Positions 1-9,537 of a DNA stretch of 64,000 nt are shown here, in pieces. Location of the stretch: contig CATLHE010000003.1 of assembly GCA_949948895.1 (NCBI GenBank), forward strand, positions 1 through 64,000. Reading direction: 5' to 3'. Each line of letters opens with the position of its first letter. Position 1 is the stretch's first letter. The notes under the pieces are model-generated. The model was not told the origin of the DNA, searched no databases, and saw only the letters and a program-made list of their open reading frames with translations. The DNA comes from an uncultured Christensenella sp. Lineage in GTDB: Bacteria > Bacillota > Clostridia > Christensenellales > Pumilibacteraceae. The position numbers were made by a program, and so were the translations under genes.

Positions 1-331
1 TGCTTACTTCTTTTTCAAAAGCGGCAAATCGGGTCAAAGGTTGTGAAATTAAAAGAGATGGAAAAGTCAAACAAAAGAAAACTCAACACGCTTAAAGTTT
101 TCTTGCTTACTTCTTTTTCAAAAGCGGTAAATCGGGTCAAAGGTTGTGAAATTAAAAGAGATGGAAAAGTCAAACAAAAGAAAACTCAACGCGCTTAAAG
201 TTTTCTTGTTTACTTCTTTTTCAAAAGCGGTAAATCGGGTCAAAGGTTGTGAAATTAAAAGAGATGGAAAAGTCAAACAAAAGAAAACTCAACACGCTTA
301 AAGTTTTCTTGCTTACTTCTTTTTCAAAAGA
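1..331. repeat. 103-bp tandem repeat array (three full units plus a partial one)
   Basis: Units start at 1, 104 and 207, with a partial fourth unit from 310, so the period is exactly 103 bp with only a few substitutions. The array is cut by the window edge and may be longer. Each unit holds a TACTTCTTTTTCAAAAG core. Only the last copy continues into GAAGTAAGGC, which completes a small palindrome. The array stops about 40 bp before the promoter of the signal peptidase gene. A related array lies at 20338-20785. Confidence 0.93.
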
Positions 332-371
332 AGTAAGGCAAAAGAAGTAAGGCATAAAATTCGGATAAGTA

Positions 372-400
372 TTGACATAGCGCGCGCGCTGTGGTAAAAT
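372..400 (+). promoter_or_regulatory. consensus SigA promoter of the signal peptidase gene
   Basis: TTGACA at 372-377 and TAAAAT at 395-400 are separated by 17 bp. The expected start of transcription (about 407) falls 2-3 nt before the ATG at 410, so the mRNA is predicted to be leaderless; there is no ribosome binding site in the 9 nt between the -10 box and the ATG. Confidence 0.8.
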
Positions 401-409
401 AAACGCATA

Positions 410-2242
410 ATGTCGGACAATGAAATAGCCAAGGGGATAGAGGGCGGCAAGCCGCCCGTCGTCGAACAGAAGAACAAAAAAAGCCGTCGCGGGCGCAGAA
501 TAGCCAAATACGTCGCGCTCGGGTTTTTGTGCGTGCTGTTGGCGGCGCTCGTTGTGAATGCACTGCTCAGCATTTTCATGCCGCACTATTATCCGACGTT
601 CGGCAAATACAGGCTGTTTGCTATCGTCACCGATTCCATGGACGACACGATCCCGCGCGGCAATATGATAGTATCATATGTGCCGGACAGCGATGCGGAT
701 ATCGAAGTCGGCGACGTCATTACATACGAAGTCAAAAACAGCGAGGGCGATATCGTACTTGTTACGCACCGCGTCGTAGCTATCAATCCCAACCCCGTAA
801 ACGGCAAAACCTCGTACACGACAAAGGGCGACAACGCGCCGTCAAGCGATTCCGTCCACCCCGATTTCGACGAGATAGTCGGCGTGTTTACGGGCAGGCA
901 ATGCGGATTTTTCGGATACTTCTTCGGGTTCTTTCAGTCCGCGCAGGGCGCGATCACGCTCATACTCATGCTGTTTATCGCCATTATCGCTTTGATAGTT
1001 ATTTACAGTTTAGACGCGCGCGACACGCGCAAACAACTCGAGTTGGAAGCGCTCAAAAAGAGCGAGAAAGAACTGTCCAACGTAAGCCTGCGCTACGATA
1101 ATATAAGAGAGATAACCGCCGTGCTCGACGTACTTGGCATGGTGACGGCAGAGCCGCAAAAGCGCGCGGAAGAGCGTAACATCAAAGCGCGGCTGACGAG
1201 CTTTATTGAGGCAAAATCGATCGAGCTTCCGCAAACGCCCGAAACGGCGGCGGTGCTCGACTCTCTTCCCGCACCCGATACGCCCATGACGCTTGCCGCG
1301 GCATTGCGCTCGGGCGCGACGCTTCGTCAAGCCGAGGACGGACAAACGCTTATTCTTACCGGCATGTCCGGCGGTAAAAGCATACTACTGACGCCCGTGC
1401 AAACACCCGACGGCATCATACTTTGCCAACAGGGAGTTAGACTCAGATCGGATGTCGCGCCCAATATAGAAAGCGTCGGGGCAATGAGTATGCCGGAGTA
1501 TCCCGAATTTTTCGAAGGTCAGCCCCTCGAGAAAAACGTCGAATACCCCGAACTGCCTCAGCCCAAGACGTCGGTGTTCGGTCCCGAACAGATCGGCGGC
1601 GTAGCGGAACCGACGGCGGTGGAAGGCGCACCCGCACTGTCTTCACCTACGGCTGTCGGGCAAGCAAGGCTTGTCAGCATCGGCGACGGCAAAGGCGAGA
1701 TACAAGAGCACGAAATCCTGCGTATCGGCTACAAAGCCGTTAAGAGCAAAGCTTCGGATGAAACAGCCGAGATGAAAAAGACCGATGCCGAAAAACTCGC
1801 AACCGAAAATGGCGTGACGGAAAAGCCCGTAACTGAACCGTCCGCGCGAGACGACGCGACGCGTTCGGCGTATGCGCAGTACCGCGAGCTTGCCGCAAGG
1901 ATAGAGCTTCAACAGACCGAGCAGTTGAGCGCGCTCTTGGACAGCGCGCATCCCATTTCGCCCGACGATCGCGCGCGGCTCGACGATTATAAAGCCGAAC
2001 TCAAAAAGAATAAAAAACCCAGGAAGCCGATTACGCCCGAACAAGCCGTCGCGAGAAAAGCCGCCGCGGAGCGACGGAAGGCGGAGCAGGAAGCGTTTAT
2101 CAATGCGCTCGATCCGTCCGACCGCGAGCTTTACCTGTCCGAGCAAAAACTCAGTCGCGCGCGTAACGCCACGATAAGACGGCTTAAACGCCTCGATGCC
2201 GACCGCAAGCTCTTGGAAAGATTGGACGAGGATAAAGAATAA
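410..2242 (+). CDS. SipW-type signal peptidase I with a 400-residue cytoplasmic tail
   Basis: Membrane serine protease that removes signal peptides outside the membrane. A basic N-terminus is followed by a membrane segment at about residues 33-56. The catalytic Ser is S76 in TDSM. The general base position is His (H120 in THRV), not Lys, which marks the SipW/archaeal/ER type, and the conserved GDN box is at 140-142. A second membrane segment lies at about 180-201. SipW-type enzymes usually end near there, at about 180-200 residues. This one continues for some 400 more residues predicted to be cytoplasmic, with charged and proline-rich stretches and Lys/Arg/Glu-rich helices at the end; I recognise no domain in the tail. 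The start is the ATG 9 nt after a -10 box. The protease call is firm; the role of the tail is unknown. Confidence 0.85.
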   Translation: MSDNEIAKGIEGGKPPVVEQKNKKSRRGRRIAKYVALGFLCVLLAALVVNALLSIFMPHYYPTFGKYRLFAIVTDSMDDTIPRGNMIVSYVPDSDADIEVGDVITYEVKNSEGDIVLVTHRVVAINPNPVNGKTSYTTKGDNAPSSDSVHPDFDEIVGVFTGRQCGFFGYFFGFFQSAQGAITLILMLFIAIIALIVIYSLDARDTRKQLELEALKKSEKELSNVSLRYDNIREITAVLDVLGMVTAEPQKRAEERNIKARLTSFIEAKSIELPQTPETAAVLDSLPAPDTPMTLAAALRSGATLRQAEDGQTLILTGMSGGKSILLTPVQTPDGIILCQQGVRLRSDVAPNIESVGAMSMPEYPEFFEGQPLEKNVEYPELPQPKTSVFGPEQIGGVAEPTAVEGAPALSSPTAVGQARLVSIGDGKGEIQEHEILRIGYKAVKSKASDETAEMKKTDAEKLATENGVTEKPVTEPSARDDATRSAYAQYRELAARIELQQTEQLSALLDSAHPISPDDRARLDDYKAELKKNKKPRKPITPEQAVARKAAAERRKAEQEAFINALDPSDRELYLSEQKLSRARNATIRRLKRLDADRKLLERLDEDKE

Positions 2243-2261
2243 AATTTAAAGTATCAATTAC

Positions 2262-2289
2262 AAAAGGCGAGCCGCGTGCCCGCCTTTTA
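2262..2289 (+). terminator. intrinsic terminator after the signal peptidase gene
   Basis: AAAAGGCG at 2262-2269 pairs with CGCCTTTT at 2281-2288, 20 nt after the stop codon. Confidence 0.7.
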
Positions 2290-2784
2290 TAGTCCAAGTC
2301 ACGACAAAAATCCAAGCAGTGCTTAGTCGGGTGTAGCCTCAAACAAACCACTCGCGCAAATACACGACAAACATCCAAGCTATGCTTGGTCGGGTGTCAC
2401 GCAAAACCACCACACAAGCCAACACACGACAGTCGCTAAGCCTTTGGCTTGTCATTCTGAGCCTGCGAAGAATCTTTGGCGTAGCCGCAGAACGTAAACG
2501 CCATACCTATCGCCACCTCATTCGTATGGAGCGACGCCCTTGGCGCTCCGCTGTATTTTGTAACGTGCTTGGTCGGGTGTGCTGTCATTCTTACGACACC
2601 GTCAATACACGACATAAACAATCTGTGATTGCAAACTGTGCTTGGTTGGGTGTCATGCAAAATCACCGTTAAGCAAACACACGACAAACATCCATACCGC
2701 GTTTGGTTGGGTGTCACGCAAAATCACCGTTCAAGCAAACACACGACAAACATCCAAACTGTGTTTGGTTGGGGGCTGAAATGC
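2290..2784. repeat. intergenic repeat cluster (TGTCGTGTGT hairpin family plus others)
   Basis: No gene is seen between 2243 and 2843. The stretch holds several copies of a 60-70-bp repeat made of CGGGTGT, a spacer, ACACGACA and a hairpin such as CCAAGCTATGCTTGG, at about 2299, 2361, 2421, 2590, 2680 and 2740. In between is a copy of another repeat, with TCATTCTGAGCCTGCGAAG at about 2453 followed by a GGAGCG/CGCTCC hairpin. Short ORFs here are repeat-derived and not credible. Confidence 0.85.
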
Positions 2785-2843
2785 TTGACAAGAACGAAAA
2801 AAAGTAATACCCTTTACGCAAGATAAATACGGAGAGGTTTTTT

Positions 2844-3998
2844 ATGGATAATGTAACGACCGATATAATCCACATCGGTATCAACGATCGCAAGGTCGAT
2901 CTGTTCGAGGGCATGTACAAAGTGCCCAACGGTATAGCGTACAATTCGTATGTGATACTCGACGAAAAGATCGCGGTAACGGACACGGTAGACGCACATT
3001 TCGGCGACGAGTGGCTTGCGGAGCTCGACAAGGCGCTCGGCGGCAAAACGCCCGAGTACCTCATAGTCAACCACATGGAGCCCGACCATTCCGCCAATAT
3101 CGCCAAGTTCGCAAAAAAATACAAGACTGCCAAGATAGTCGGCAATACCAAAACGTTCGCCATGATTAAGGCGTTTTTCGGCAGCGACTATGCCGACCGC
3201 CGCGTAGTGGTCGCAGACGGCGATACGTTAAAGCTCGGCAAGCACACGCTTAAATTCACGTTCGCGCCCATGGTGCATTGGCCCGAAGTCATGGTCTGCT
3301 ACGACGTGACCGACAAGGTATTGTTTTCCGCCGACGCATTCGGCAAGTTCGGCGCGCTCGACTGCGACGAGCCGTGGGAGAGCGAGGCGAGACGGTACTA
3401 CTTCGGCATAGTCGGCAAGTACGGCGTGCCCGTGCAGACCCTTTTAAAAAAGCTCGGCGGCTTGGACGTTTCGATCATTTGCCCGCTCCACGGTCCGGTC
3501 CTGACCGACAACCTCGGACACTATATCGGGCTCTACGACAAGTGGTCAAAGTATCAGCCCGAGACCGACGGCGTCATGATAGCCTATACTTCGGTGTACG
3601 GCGGTACGGAAAAAGCCGTATTGGAATTGGAATCCCAGCTCAAAGCGCGCGGCGTCGACGTAGCCGTTTACGACCTTGCGCGCCGCGACTTCGCAGAGTG
3701 CATAGCGGCGGCGTTCGAGCGTTCCAAGCTCGTGCTCGCCACCACGACTTACAATGCGGATGTTTTTCCCGCCATGCGCGAGTTTATAGAAAATCTCAAA
3801 GAACGCAATTACCAGAACCGTACCGTCGGCATCATGGAAAACGGCAGTTGGGCGGCGACGGCGGCGCGCGTCATGAAAGAACGGCTCGAAAAATGCAAGG
3901 ATATCCGCTTTGCCGAGACAGTCGTTTCCATACGTTCCGTGCCCGATCCCATTTCCCAAGCCGCGCTTGTTGCACTCGCAGACGAGCTTGCAAAATAA
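2844..3998 (+). CDS. flavodiiron protein (FprA-type oxygen/NO reductase)
   Basis: Cytoplasmic enzyme that reduces O2 to water, or NO to N2O, and protects anaerobes. The N-terminal metallo-beta-lactamase-like domain has the di-iron ligands H77, E79, D81 and H82 (HMEPDH), H145, D164 and H216 (CPLHGP). The C-terminal flavodoxin domain starts near residue 245 with YTSVYGGTEKA for FMN. The length of 384 residues is normal for a two-domain FprA without rubredoxin. A GGAGAGG site precedes the ATG. A TTGACA at 2785 is upstream, but no well-spaced -10 box is clear. It stands alone; rubredoxin and reductase partners must lie elsewhere. Whether O2 or NO is the substrate cannot be read from sequence. Confidence 0.93.
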   Translation: MDNVTTDIIHIGINDRKVDLFEGMYKVPNGIAYNSYVILDEKIAVTDTVDAHFGDEWLAELDKALGGKTPEYLIVNHMEPDHSANIAKFAKKYKTAKIVGNTKTFAMIKAFFGSDYADRRVVVADGDTLKLGKHTLKFTFAPMVHWPEVMVCYDVTDKVLFSADAFGKFGALDCDEPWESEARRYYFGIVGKYGVPVQTLLKKLGGLDVSIICPLHGPVLTDNLGHYIGLYDKWSKYQPETDGVMIAYTSVYGGTEKAVLELESQLKARGVDVAVYDLARRDFAECIAAAFERSKLVLATTTYNADVFPAMREFIENLKERNYQNRTVGIMENGSWAATAARVMKERLEKCKDIRFAETVVSIRSVPDPISQAALVALADELAK

Positions 3999-4021
3999 TA
4001 AATCGGATATAAAACATATTA

Positions 4022-4058
4022 GAAAAAGGCGCAAAGTCGATCGGCTTCGCGCCTTTTA
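4022..4058. terminator. bidirectional terminator between convergent genes
   Basis: A near-palindrome with arms AAAAGGCGC and GCGCCTTTT lies in the 100-bp gap between the flavodiiron gene and the convergent cardiolipin synthase gene. Confidence 0.75.
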
Positions 4059-4098
4059 TGTTAAACCGTGCAGTAAAAGCTCCGTGTCGAACGCGGTA

Positions 4099-5631
4099 TC
4101 ACATCATTGGCGCGAGAAGGCGCAGTATGCTTCGCGCGAGGCGGGTGAATACCGTAACGTTGTTTATTTCTTCGGGCGTCACTTCGTGGCTTTCGCCGAG
4201 CGTGGATATAAAATCGGTTTTCATATCCGAAACGGACTCGACGCCGTAAAGCATGGCGCCGCACTCGTAGTGAAGATAGAACGAGCGGTAATCCATATTA
4301 CAAGTGCCTATGAATGCGCGGTCGTCGTCCACAATCATCATCTTTGCGTGTATGAATCCTGGCGAGTAAGTATATATGCGCACGCCCGCTTTATTGAGTA
4401 TGGGCATGAACGACTTGGTCGCAAGGTAAATGGTTTTTTTGTCGGGGACTTTGGGAATGACTATCCTGACGTCCACGCCCGCTTTGGCGGCGTTTACAAG
4501 CGCGGTCTGTATCTCGTTGTCGAGCACAAGGTACGGCGTGGTAATATATACGTACCGCTTTGCGGTCGAGATCATATTGATGTACGCGCTTTGGATAAGA
4601 TGGTCGTTGCGCCCCGGTCCCGACGACAGCGGCTGAACGTACCCGACGGCGGTGCTGTCCGTTTGGCTCGCGTAGTCGGTGTATCTGAGCTCGGTGTCCT
4701 TGTCGAGAATATGCCAAAACGACAGGAACATGACGGTAAAGCTCCAGACCGCTTCGCCGCGGAAGCGCATGCCCGTGTCTTTCCAATGCCCGTAACGTAT
4801 TTTTTTATTGACGTACTCGTCGGCGATATTCGCGCCGCCGGTATAGGCTATTTCGCCGTCGATAACCGTAATCTTGCGGTGCGAGCGGTTGTTGAGCCGC
4901 ATATCGAAAGAAAACGTTATCTTATTGAACGGAACGACTTTAACGCCGTCCGCGCGAAGGCGCTTGATCGATTTTTTGGGCAGAGTAAACATGCACCCGA
5001 CGTCGTCGTAAATGAGTCGTACGTCAACGCCCGCTTTCACGCGCTCGCGCAAAACTTCCTCTATCTCCGTCCATAATTCGCCCTTGTCGATTATGAAATA
5101 CTCCATAAAAATAAACCGCTTAGCCGATCTGAGATCGTCGATAAGATTGGGAAACATTTTATCGCCGAGCGGGTAGTATTCGGTTTCGGTATTGCCGTAA
5201 ACGGGATATGACGCGGAATTGAGTATGAGATCGGCGCACGTCGTGCCCGTAGGGTTTAGAGAAGCGCGCTCCGCCTCGAACTGCGCATTGGACATGTTCA
5301 ACAGCACCTGCGACGCGTCGGACGCTTTTTTAAAGCGTTTCCTGACCCGACGCGGCGTGTGCTGTCTGCCTATAAACAGGTAGATCATTACGCCGAAAGT
5401 CGGTATCGTCATTATGAGCATACACCAACTGAGCTTGTAGCCCGTATTGATGTCGCGCGATATTACGTATATGCAAACGCAAAACCCGATAAACAAAAAT
5501 ATAAACCATATCCACCAAAAATACGACAGGGCATACAGCGCGATGAGCACGACAAGCGCTATCTGCAAAAGAAAAGAGAATACGGTTATTGCTGCTTTGT
5601 GCGAAAGCAGTTTGAGTAGCTTTCGGAACAT
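4099..5631 (-). CDS. cls: cardiolipin synthase (phospholipase D family)
   Basis: Membrane enzyme that condenses two phosphatidylglycerols to cardiolipin and glycerol. The N-terminus has two or three hydrophobic segments (about residues 12-75) and then a basic linker with GRQHTPRRVRKR. Two phospholipase D motifs are visible: HRKITVIDG, and HAKMMIVDD followed by GTCNMDYRSF. The length of 510 residues is typical of bacterial ClsA-type enzymes. The gene is monocistronic, convergent with the flavodiiron gene, and has its own promoter. Confidence 0.93.
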   Translation of the reverse strand: MFRKLLKLLSHKAAITVFSFLLQIALVVLIALYALSYFWWIWFIFLFIGFCVCIYVISRDINTGYKLSWCMLIMTIPTFGVMIYLFIGRQHTPRRVRKRFKKASDASQVLLNMSNAQFEAERASLNPTGTTCADLILNSASYPVYGNTETEYYPLGDKMFPNLIDDLRSAKRFIFMEYFIIDKGELWTEIEEVLRERVKAGVDVRLIYDDVGCMFTLPKKSIKRLRADGVKVVPFNKITFSFDMRLNNRSHRKITVIDGEIAYTGGANIADEYVNKKIRYGHWKDTGMRFRGEAVWSFTVMFLSFWHILDKDTELRYTDYASQTDSTAVGYVQPLSSGPGRNDHLIQSAYINMISTAKRYVYITTPYLVLDNEIQTALVNAAKAGVDVRIVIPKVPDKKTIYLATKSFMPILNKAGVRIYTYSPGFIHAKMMIVDDDRAFIGTCNMDYRSFYLHYECGAMLYGVESVSDMKTDFISTLGESHEVTPEEINNVTVFTRLARSILRLLAPMM

Positions 5632-5660
5632 TTCTTCTTTGCGTTACTTCCTTTAAATAT

Positions 5661-5689
5661 AATATATCATAATAAGACATAAAATGCAA
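5661..5689 (-). promoter_or_regulatory. promoter of cls
   Basis: Read on the minus strand: TTGCAT (5684-5689), 17-bp spacer, TATATT (5661-5666), about 30 nt before the cls start. Confidence 0.6.
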
Positions 5690-5699
5690 GGGATATTAT

Positions 5700-6318
5700 A
5701 TCCGCCGAGCATTGATTGGATGTTTGGAGTTCTGTTGTATTTGCATTGTGATTATTCGGGAGTAACTAGGACCGTTTACAAAAGCAAATATACAACATGC
5801 GTTCAACATTTGGTTGTCGGCGTGCCGAGGTCGTCACGCCTTACGAAGGGGGTACGATTTGTTTAACGTTTACGCTATGCGGCGGTTCGCCTAGATCCTT
5901 CGGCTTCGCCTCAGGATGACAGTATAAAGAGCGTGGGGTATTCGGTATTAACCGTCATGGTTTGTTTATCGTCACCTATTCGTAGGGAGCGCAGACCTCT
6001 GCGCTCCGCTGTCGGCGCGCAAATGAATCGTAAGAAGAGGGCAATGGTCTGCACGCCTTACTAAAGGGTTAAGATTTGTTTGGCGTTTACGTACTGCGGC
6101 GGTTCGCCTAGATCCTTCGGCTTCGCCTCAGGATGACAGTATAAAGAGCATGGGATATTTTATATAAACATTACCCTTTGTCAATCGACATATATTTGAC
6201 CAATCTGTGCTTAGTCGGTTGAAACATAAAACTAACCACAGAAGTAAATACACGACATACGCTCAAGCGTAAGGCTTGCACATGACATATGTTCAAGCGT
6301 AAGGCGTGCTTTAAATCG
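5700..6318. repeat. intergenic repeat cluster
   Basis: No gene is seen between 5632 and 6356. Two near-identical copies of a TAGATCCTTCGGCTTCGCC / CAGGATGACAG element lie at about 5892 and 6110, each preceded by a GGCGGTTCGCC block. Between them is a GTAGGGAGCGCAGAC hairpin unit. ACACGACA-type copies occur at about 6249. Two close copies of a GCTCAAGCGTAAGGC motif lie at about 6262 and 6292. Confidence 0.75.
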
Positions 6319-6319
6319 C

Positions 6320-6348
6320 TTGCCTTTTAAATGGGATAGTGGTATAAT
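6320..6348 (+). promoter_or_regulatory. promoter placing transcription start at the ATG of the TIM-barrel gene
   Basis: TTGCCT (6320-6325), 17-bp spacer, TATAAT (6343-6348). The ATG is at 6357, so the predicted 5' leader is 0-3 nt and contains no ribosome binding site. Confidence 0.75.
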
Positions 6349-6356
6349 TACGGTAT

Positions 6357-7148
6357 ATGAAGATAGGGATTTCGACATCGACTTTCTTTAACACGATCGC
6401 GCCCGAGGGCATGTTCGACCTCATGCGCAATATGCGCGTAGACACTACGGAAGTTTGTCTCAATACTTTTTCGGAGTATGAGAAACCTTACGTAGACAAG
6501 CTCGCGTCGATGCGCGGCACGATGAACGTCGTCGCGGTATCGCCGCTTTCCACACAGTTCGAGCCGCAGTTGTTTTCGCCCAATATAAGAGTACGTTCGG
6601 ACGCGGAGCTCATCTTTAAAAAAGTGTGCTACGCGGGTTTTGCGTTCGGCGCGAAGTTTTATACCTTCCGCGGACCTGTCAACCTCGACGGCGTAAAGTC
6701 TCCCGACTGCACGTGGCTCGCTCAGCGCATCAACCAGCTGTCAGACATAGCGGCGTCGTACGGCGTAAGCCTCTCTCTCAAAAATATGCGGTGGTCGTAT
6801 GCGTCGACGCCCGAGTTCTACAAAAAGATCTTGGAGCTGTGCCCGCGGCTGTTTGCTACGTTCGATGTTTACAACGCCGAAAAAGCGGGTTACGAACTGC
6901 GCGAATTTTTTGATGTGTGTCCCGCTCAGCGCATAAGCCTTGTGGAAGTGACGGACACCGTAAAAGGCGAGTGGTGTCTGCCGGGACGCGGCAAGTACAA
7001 CTTCGACAGGCTGTTTGCCGATCTCGATAAGCGCAAGATTCTCGCGCCTCTTCTTATAGTGGCTAGCAGTAACAGCTATTCCGATTATTTCCAAGTGAGA
7101 GACAGCTTCGAGTGGCTCGTAGCAAGCTACAACAAACTCAAGTCCTAG
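6357..7148 (+). CDS. TIM-barrel protein, sugar isomerase/endonuclease IV-like superfamily
   Basis: The 263-residue protein has the pattern of the xylose-isomerase-like/AP endonuclease 2 fold: an N-terminal strand MKIGISTSTF, alternating strands and helices, FGAKFYTFRGP, a SLSLKNMRW strand near the middle, FDVYNAEKAG and LPGRGKYNFD near the C-terminal third. These resemble hydroxypyruvate-isomerase or sugar-epimerase relatives, but the metal ligand set is incomplete by eye (the usual Glu of the ALEN strand appears as K in LSLKNM). The substrate is therefore unknown and catalysis is uncertain. It sits just upstream of pgk, but pgk has its own ribosome site about 95 nt downstream. Translation appears leaderless. 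Confidence 0.6.
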   Translation: MKIGISTSTFFNTIAPEGMFDLMRNMRVDTTEVCLNTFSEYEKPYVDKLASMRGTMNVVAVSPLSTQFEPQLFSPNIRVRSDAELIFKKVCYAGFAFGAKFYTFRGPVNLDGVKSPDCTWLAQRINQLSDIAASYGVSLSLKNMRWSYASTPEFYKKILELCPRLFATFDVYNAEKAGYELREFFDVCPAQRISLVEVTDTVKGEWCLPGRGKYNFDRLFADLDKRKILAPLLIVASSNSYSDYFQVRDSFEWLVASYNKLKS

Positions 7149-7242
7149 CGCGCCGTGCTCTGTTTAGTACTGAATTAGCGCATAATAACGTGGATCCGCG
7201 GCGACAGCCGCTTCTTTATAACAACTTAAAAGGAGATTTAAC

Positions 7243-8544
7243 ATGAACAAGAAAACAGTTCGGGACGTAGACGTAAAAGGCAAGCGCGTGCTCGTGCGTT
7301 GCGATTTTAACGTTCCCATGAAAGACGGAGTTATCACGGACGAAAACCGCATAATCGGCGCGTTGCCCACTATCAAATATCTCATGGAGCAGGGCGCGAA
7401 AGTCGTGCTGTGCTCGCACATGGGCAAGCCCCACTCGATATTCTCCGCCGAAGTCAAGCTCAACAAGAAAGACAAGAAAAAAGTAGAAAGCGGCGAGACC
7501 ACGGCGGAAGCCATAATCGAAAAAGCCAAGAAAGACGAGCCCAAAAAGCTCACGCTTGCGCCCGTTGCAAAACGCCTCAACGAACTACTTGACGGCAAGG
7601 TCGCGTTTGCTACCGACGTTGTCGGCAACGACGCCGCGGCTAAAGTTGCCGCGTGCAAAAACGGCGAGTGCGTGCTTCTCGAAAACCTTCGCTTCCATTG
7701 GGAGGAAGAGGGCAAAGAACTCGAGTTCTGCAAAAAGCTCGCTTCCTACTGCGACGTGTACGTAAACGACGCGTTCGGTACGGCGCATCGCTCGCATGCG
7801 TCCACGGCGGCTATCGTCGAGTACGGTCTTGTCAAGACCGCTGTCTGCGGCTTCCTTATCGAAAAAGAGCTCTCCGTTATGGCGGACTCGCTCGAGCATC
7901 CCGTTCGTCCGTTCGTGGCTATCCTCGGCGGCGCGAAGGTCGCGGATAAGCTCAACGTTATATCCAATCTCCTCGAAAAATGCGACACGCTCATTATCGG
8001 CGGCGGCATGTCGTACACGTTCATCAAAGCGCAGGGCGGCACCGTCGGCACTTCGCTTGTCGACGACGAAAAGATCGACTACTGCAAAGACATGATCAAA
8101 AAAGCCAAAGACATGGGCAAAGAGCTTTTGCTCCCCGTCGATACCGTCGTTACCAAAGCGTTCCCCGATCCCATCGACGCGCCCGTCGAGATAAAGACGG
8201 TCGAGTCCAAAGCCATTCCCGACGACTGCATGGGCATGGATATCGGTGAAAAAACGCGCAAGCTTTTTGCCGATAAAGTCAAGAGCGCGAAAACGGTCAT
8301 TTGGAACGGTCCTATGGGCGTGTTTGAAAACCCGATGCTCGCAAAAGGCACTATCGCGGTAGCGGAAGCGCTTGCGGAAGCCAAGGGCGCAACGACCATA
8401 GTGGGCGGCGGCGACTCCGCGGCGGCGTGCACTCAGCTCGGTTTTGCCGATAAGATCACTCACATTTCCACGGGCGGCGGCGCGTCGCTCGAGCTGTTCG
8501 AGGGTAAGGTGCTGCCGGGTATTGCCTGCCTCAACGATAAATAA
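7243..8544 (+). CDS. pgk: phosphoglycerate kinase
   Basis: Glycolytic enzyme that transfers phosphate from 1,3-bisphosphoglycerate to ADP. The substrate loop [12 protein letters not shown] is near the N-terminus, followed by [31 protein letters not shown], a WNGPMGVFE hinge region and the C-terminal GGGDSAAA and STGGGASLE motifs. At 433 residues it is slightly longer than the usual 390-400, with a charged Lys/Glu-rich insertion around residues 65-105. AAAGGAG lies upstream of the ATG. A long repeat hairpin begins 5 nt after the stop codon. Confidence 0.97.
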   Translation: MNKKTVRDVDVKGKRVLVRCDFNVPMKDGVITDENRIIGALPTIKYLMEQGAKVVLCSHMGKPHSIFSAEVKLNKKDKKKVESGETTAEAIIEKAKKDEPKKLTLAPVAKRLNELLDGKVAFATDVVGNDAAAKVAACKNGECVLLENLRFHWEEEGKELEFCKKLASYCDVYVNDAFGTAHRSHASTAAIVEYGLVKTAVCGFLIEKELSVMADSLEHPVRPFVAILGGAKVADKLNVISNLLEKCDTLIIGGGMSYTFIKAQGGTVGTSLVDDEKIDYCKDMIKKAKDMGKELLLPVDTVVTKAFPDPIDAPVEIKTVESKAIPDDCMGMDIGEKTRKLFADKVKSAKTVIWNGPMGVFENPMLAKGTIAVAEALAEAKGATTIVGGGDSAAACTQLGFADKITHISTGGGASLELFEGKVLPGIACLNDK

Positions 8545-8545
8545 T

Positions 8546-8890
8546 CCTCTCGGCGGCGTATGCATCGAACGTAGGCGAACTACGTGCTTGCGCTCACGCA
8601 GTCATGTAGGTGGTTCTACACTCCTGCGTGCGCGCCGCGCCTGTTGTCCGCCTACGCCGCGCCTACACCGCCGAGGCGTGACTTTTCGGGAATAAGTGAA
8701 GACACAGTAATATCGCGAACTACGTGCTTGCGCGCACACGGTCTTTTACCTACAAGCAAATTTGCTTGCTTGCAATGGCAAATTTGCGCTGTAGGGGCAA
8801 CCGCGCTTGAGCGGTTATGTAGGTGGTTCTACACTCCTGCGTGCGCACCGCGCCTGTTGTCCGCCTACACCGCCGAGGCGTGACTTTTTA
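8546..8890. repeat. two long-hairpin repeats after pgk
   Basis: No gene is seen between 8545 and 8983. Copy 1 has base-stem arms CTCGGCGGCGTA (8549-8560) and TACACCGCCGAG (8664-8675) and a core GTAGGTGGTTCTAC at 8606. Copy 2 (about 8700-8885) has the same core at 8819 and the same right arm, with an inserted unit of another repeat, GTAGGGGCAACC, at about 8791. The same family occurs after ntpB and purH. Confidence 0.85.
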
Positions 8891-8983
8891 TGGAGGTCGG
8901 TAACGTATATATCCGATTGACTTAAATAGGTTTAACAATACACCGTGGGTAAAATACTTGCGGTGTAATTTTTAGGAAGCATA

Positions 8984-9331
8984 ATGAAAGACAAGCATGC
9001 AAGAGCGCTCGCCATAGTCGCGCTCGTGTTTATGGGGATATTTATAGCCGCTCTCATCGCGACGCTCATCGACTACCGACTTTTGAATAACTCGGTCGGG
9101 TTTATCGCGCTCGGTGCGGGCGTGTTTGTCGCTATGTCGCTCATAGCGCTCAAAGCCGACGGGCGCGGGTTTTCCATGACCAAACTCAATAACGAGATCG
9201 AAATGGAAAAGATAGAAAAAGAGCTGAAAGAGCAGGAAGAAAAAGCGAAAGCGGAAAGCGAGTCGGAGCAAAGCGAGCCGCAACAGTCAGAACCCGAACC
9301 CGACGCCGAGCGAGCGGATAAAAAAGAATAA
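8984..9331 (+). CDS. small membrane protein with a charged tail, unknown function
   Basis: 115 residues, no family recognised. Two hydrophobic segments (about 9-29 and 38-56) are joined by a short loop. A 55-residue tail is rich in Glu, Lys and Ser and probably coiled coil at first (NNEIEMEKIEKELKEQEEK), then low complexity. The predicted arrangement is a hairpin in the membrane with a cytoplasmic tail. An AGGAAG site lies before the ATG, and a clear terminator follows. Codon use matches the GC-rich neighbours, so it is probably a real gene. Confidence 0.65.
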   Translation: MKDKHARALAIVALVFMGIFIAALIATLIDYRLLNNSVGFIALGAGVFVAMSLIALKADGRGFSMTKLNNEIEMEKIEKELKEQEEKAKAESESEQSEPQQSEPEPDAERADKKE

Positions 9332-9418
9332 ACGCAAAGGATCGTGCTTGGGTTTATTTTCGTATGGATCTTGACAAAATCAAAATCATAAAAGAATTGC
9401 ACTATTAAGCGATCGTAA

Positions 9419-9455
9419 AAAATGCAGGTATAAACGCCTGCATTTTTATTTTTAA
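9419..9455 (+). terminator. intrinsic terminator
   Basis: ATGCAGG and CCTGCAT pair around an 8-nt loop and are followed by a T-rich run (9443-9454). It separates the small membrane protein gene from the AT-rich block. Confidence 0.85.
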
Positions 9456-9537
9456 CAATTCAATAACAAAATCAATGAATTTGATTAAAAACTGTCTTTT
9501 ATAATGATTTCACAAAAACAAAAGCGAGGTAATAAAA

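Noticed and set aside
1..331. CRISPR array
   Set aside because: The whole 103-bp unit is repeated with hardly any change; there are no unique spacers and no cas genes.
2382..2826. Small ORFs inside intergenic repeat clusters (also 8444-8883, 29750-29938, 52480-52752)
   Set aside because: They consist of repeat sequence, have no ribosome sites and change frame between copies of the same repeat.
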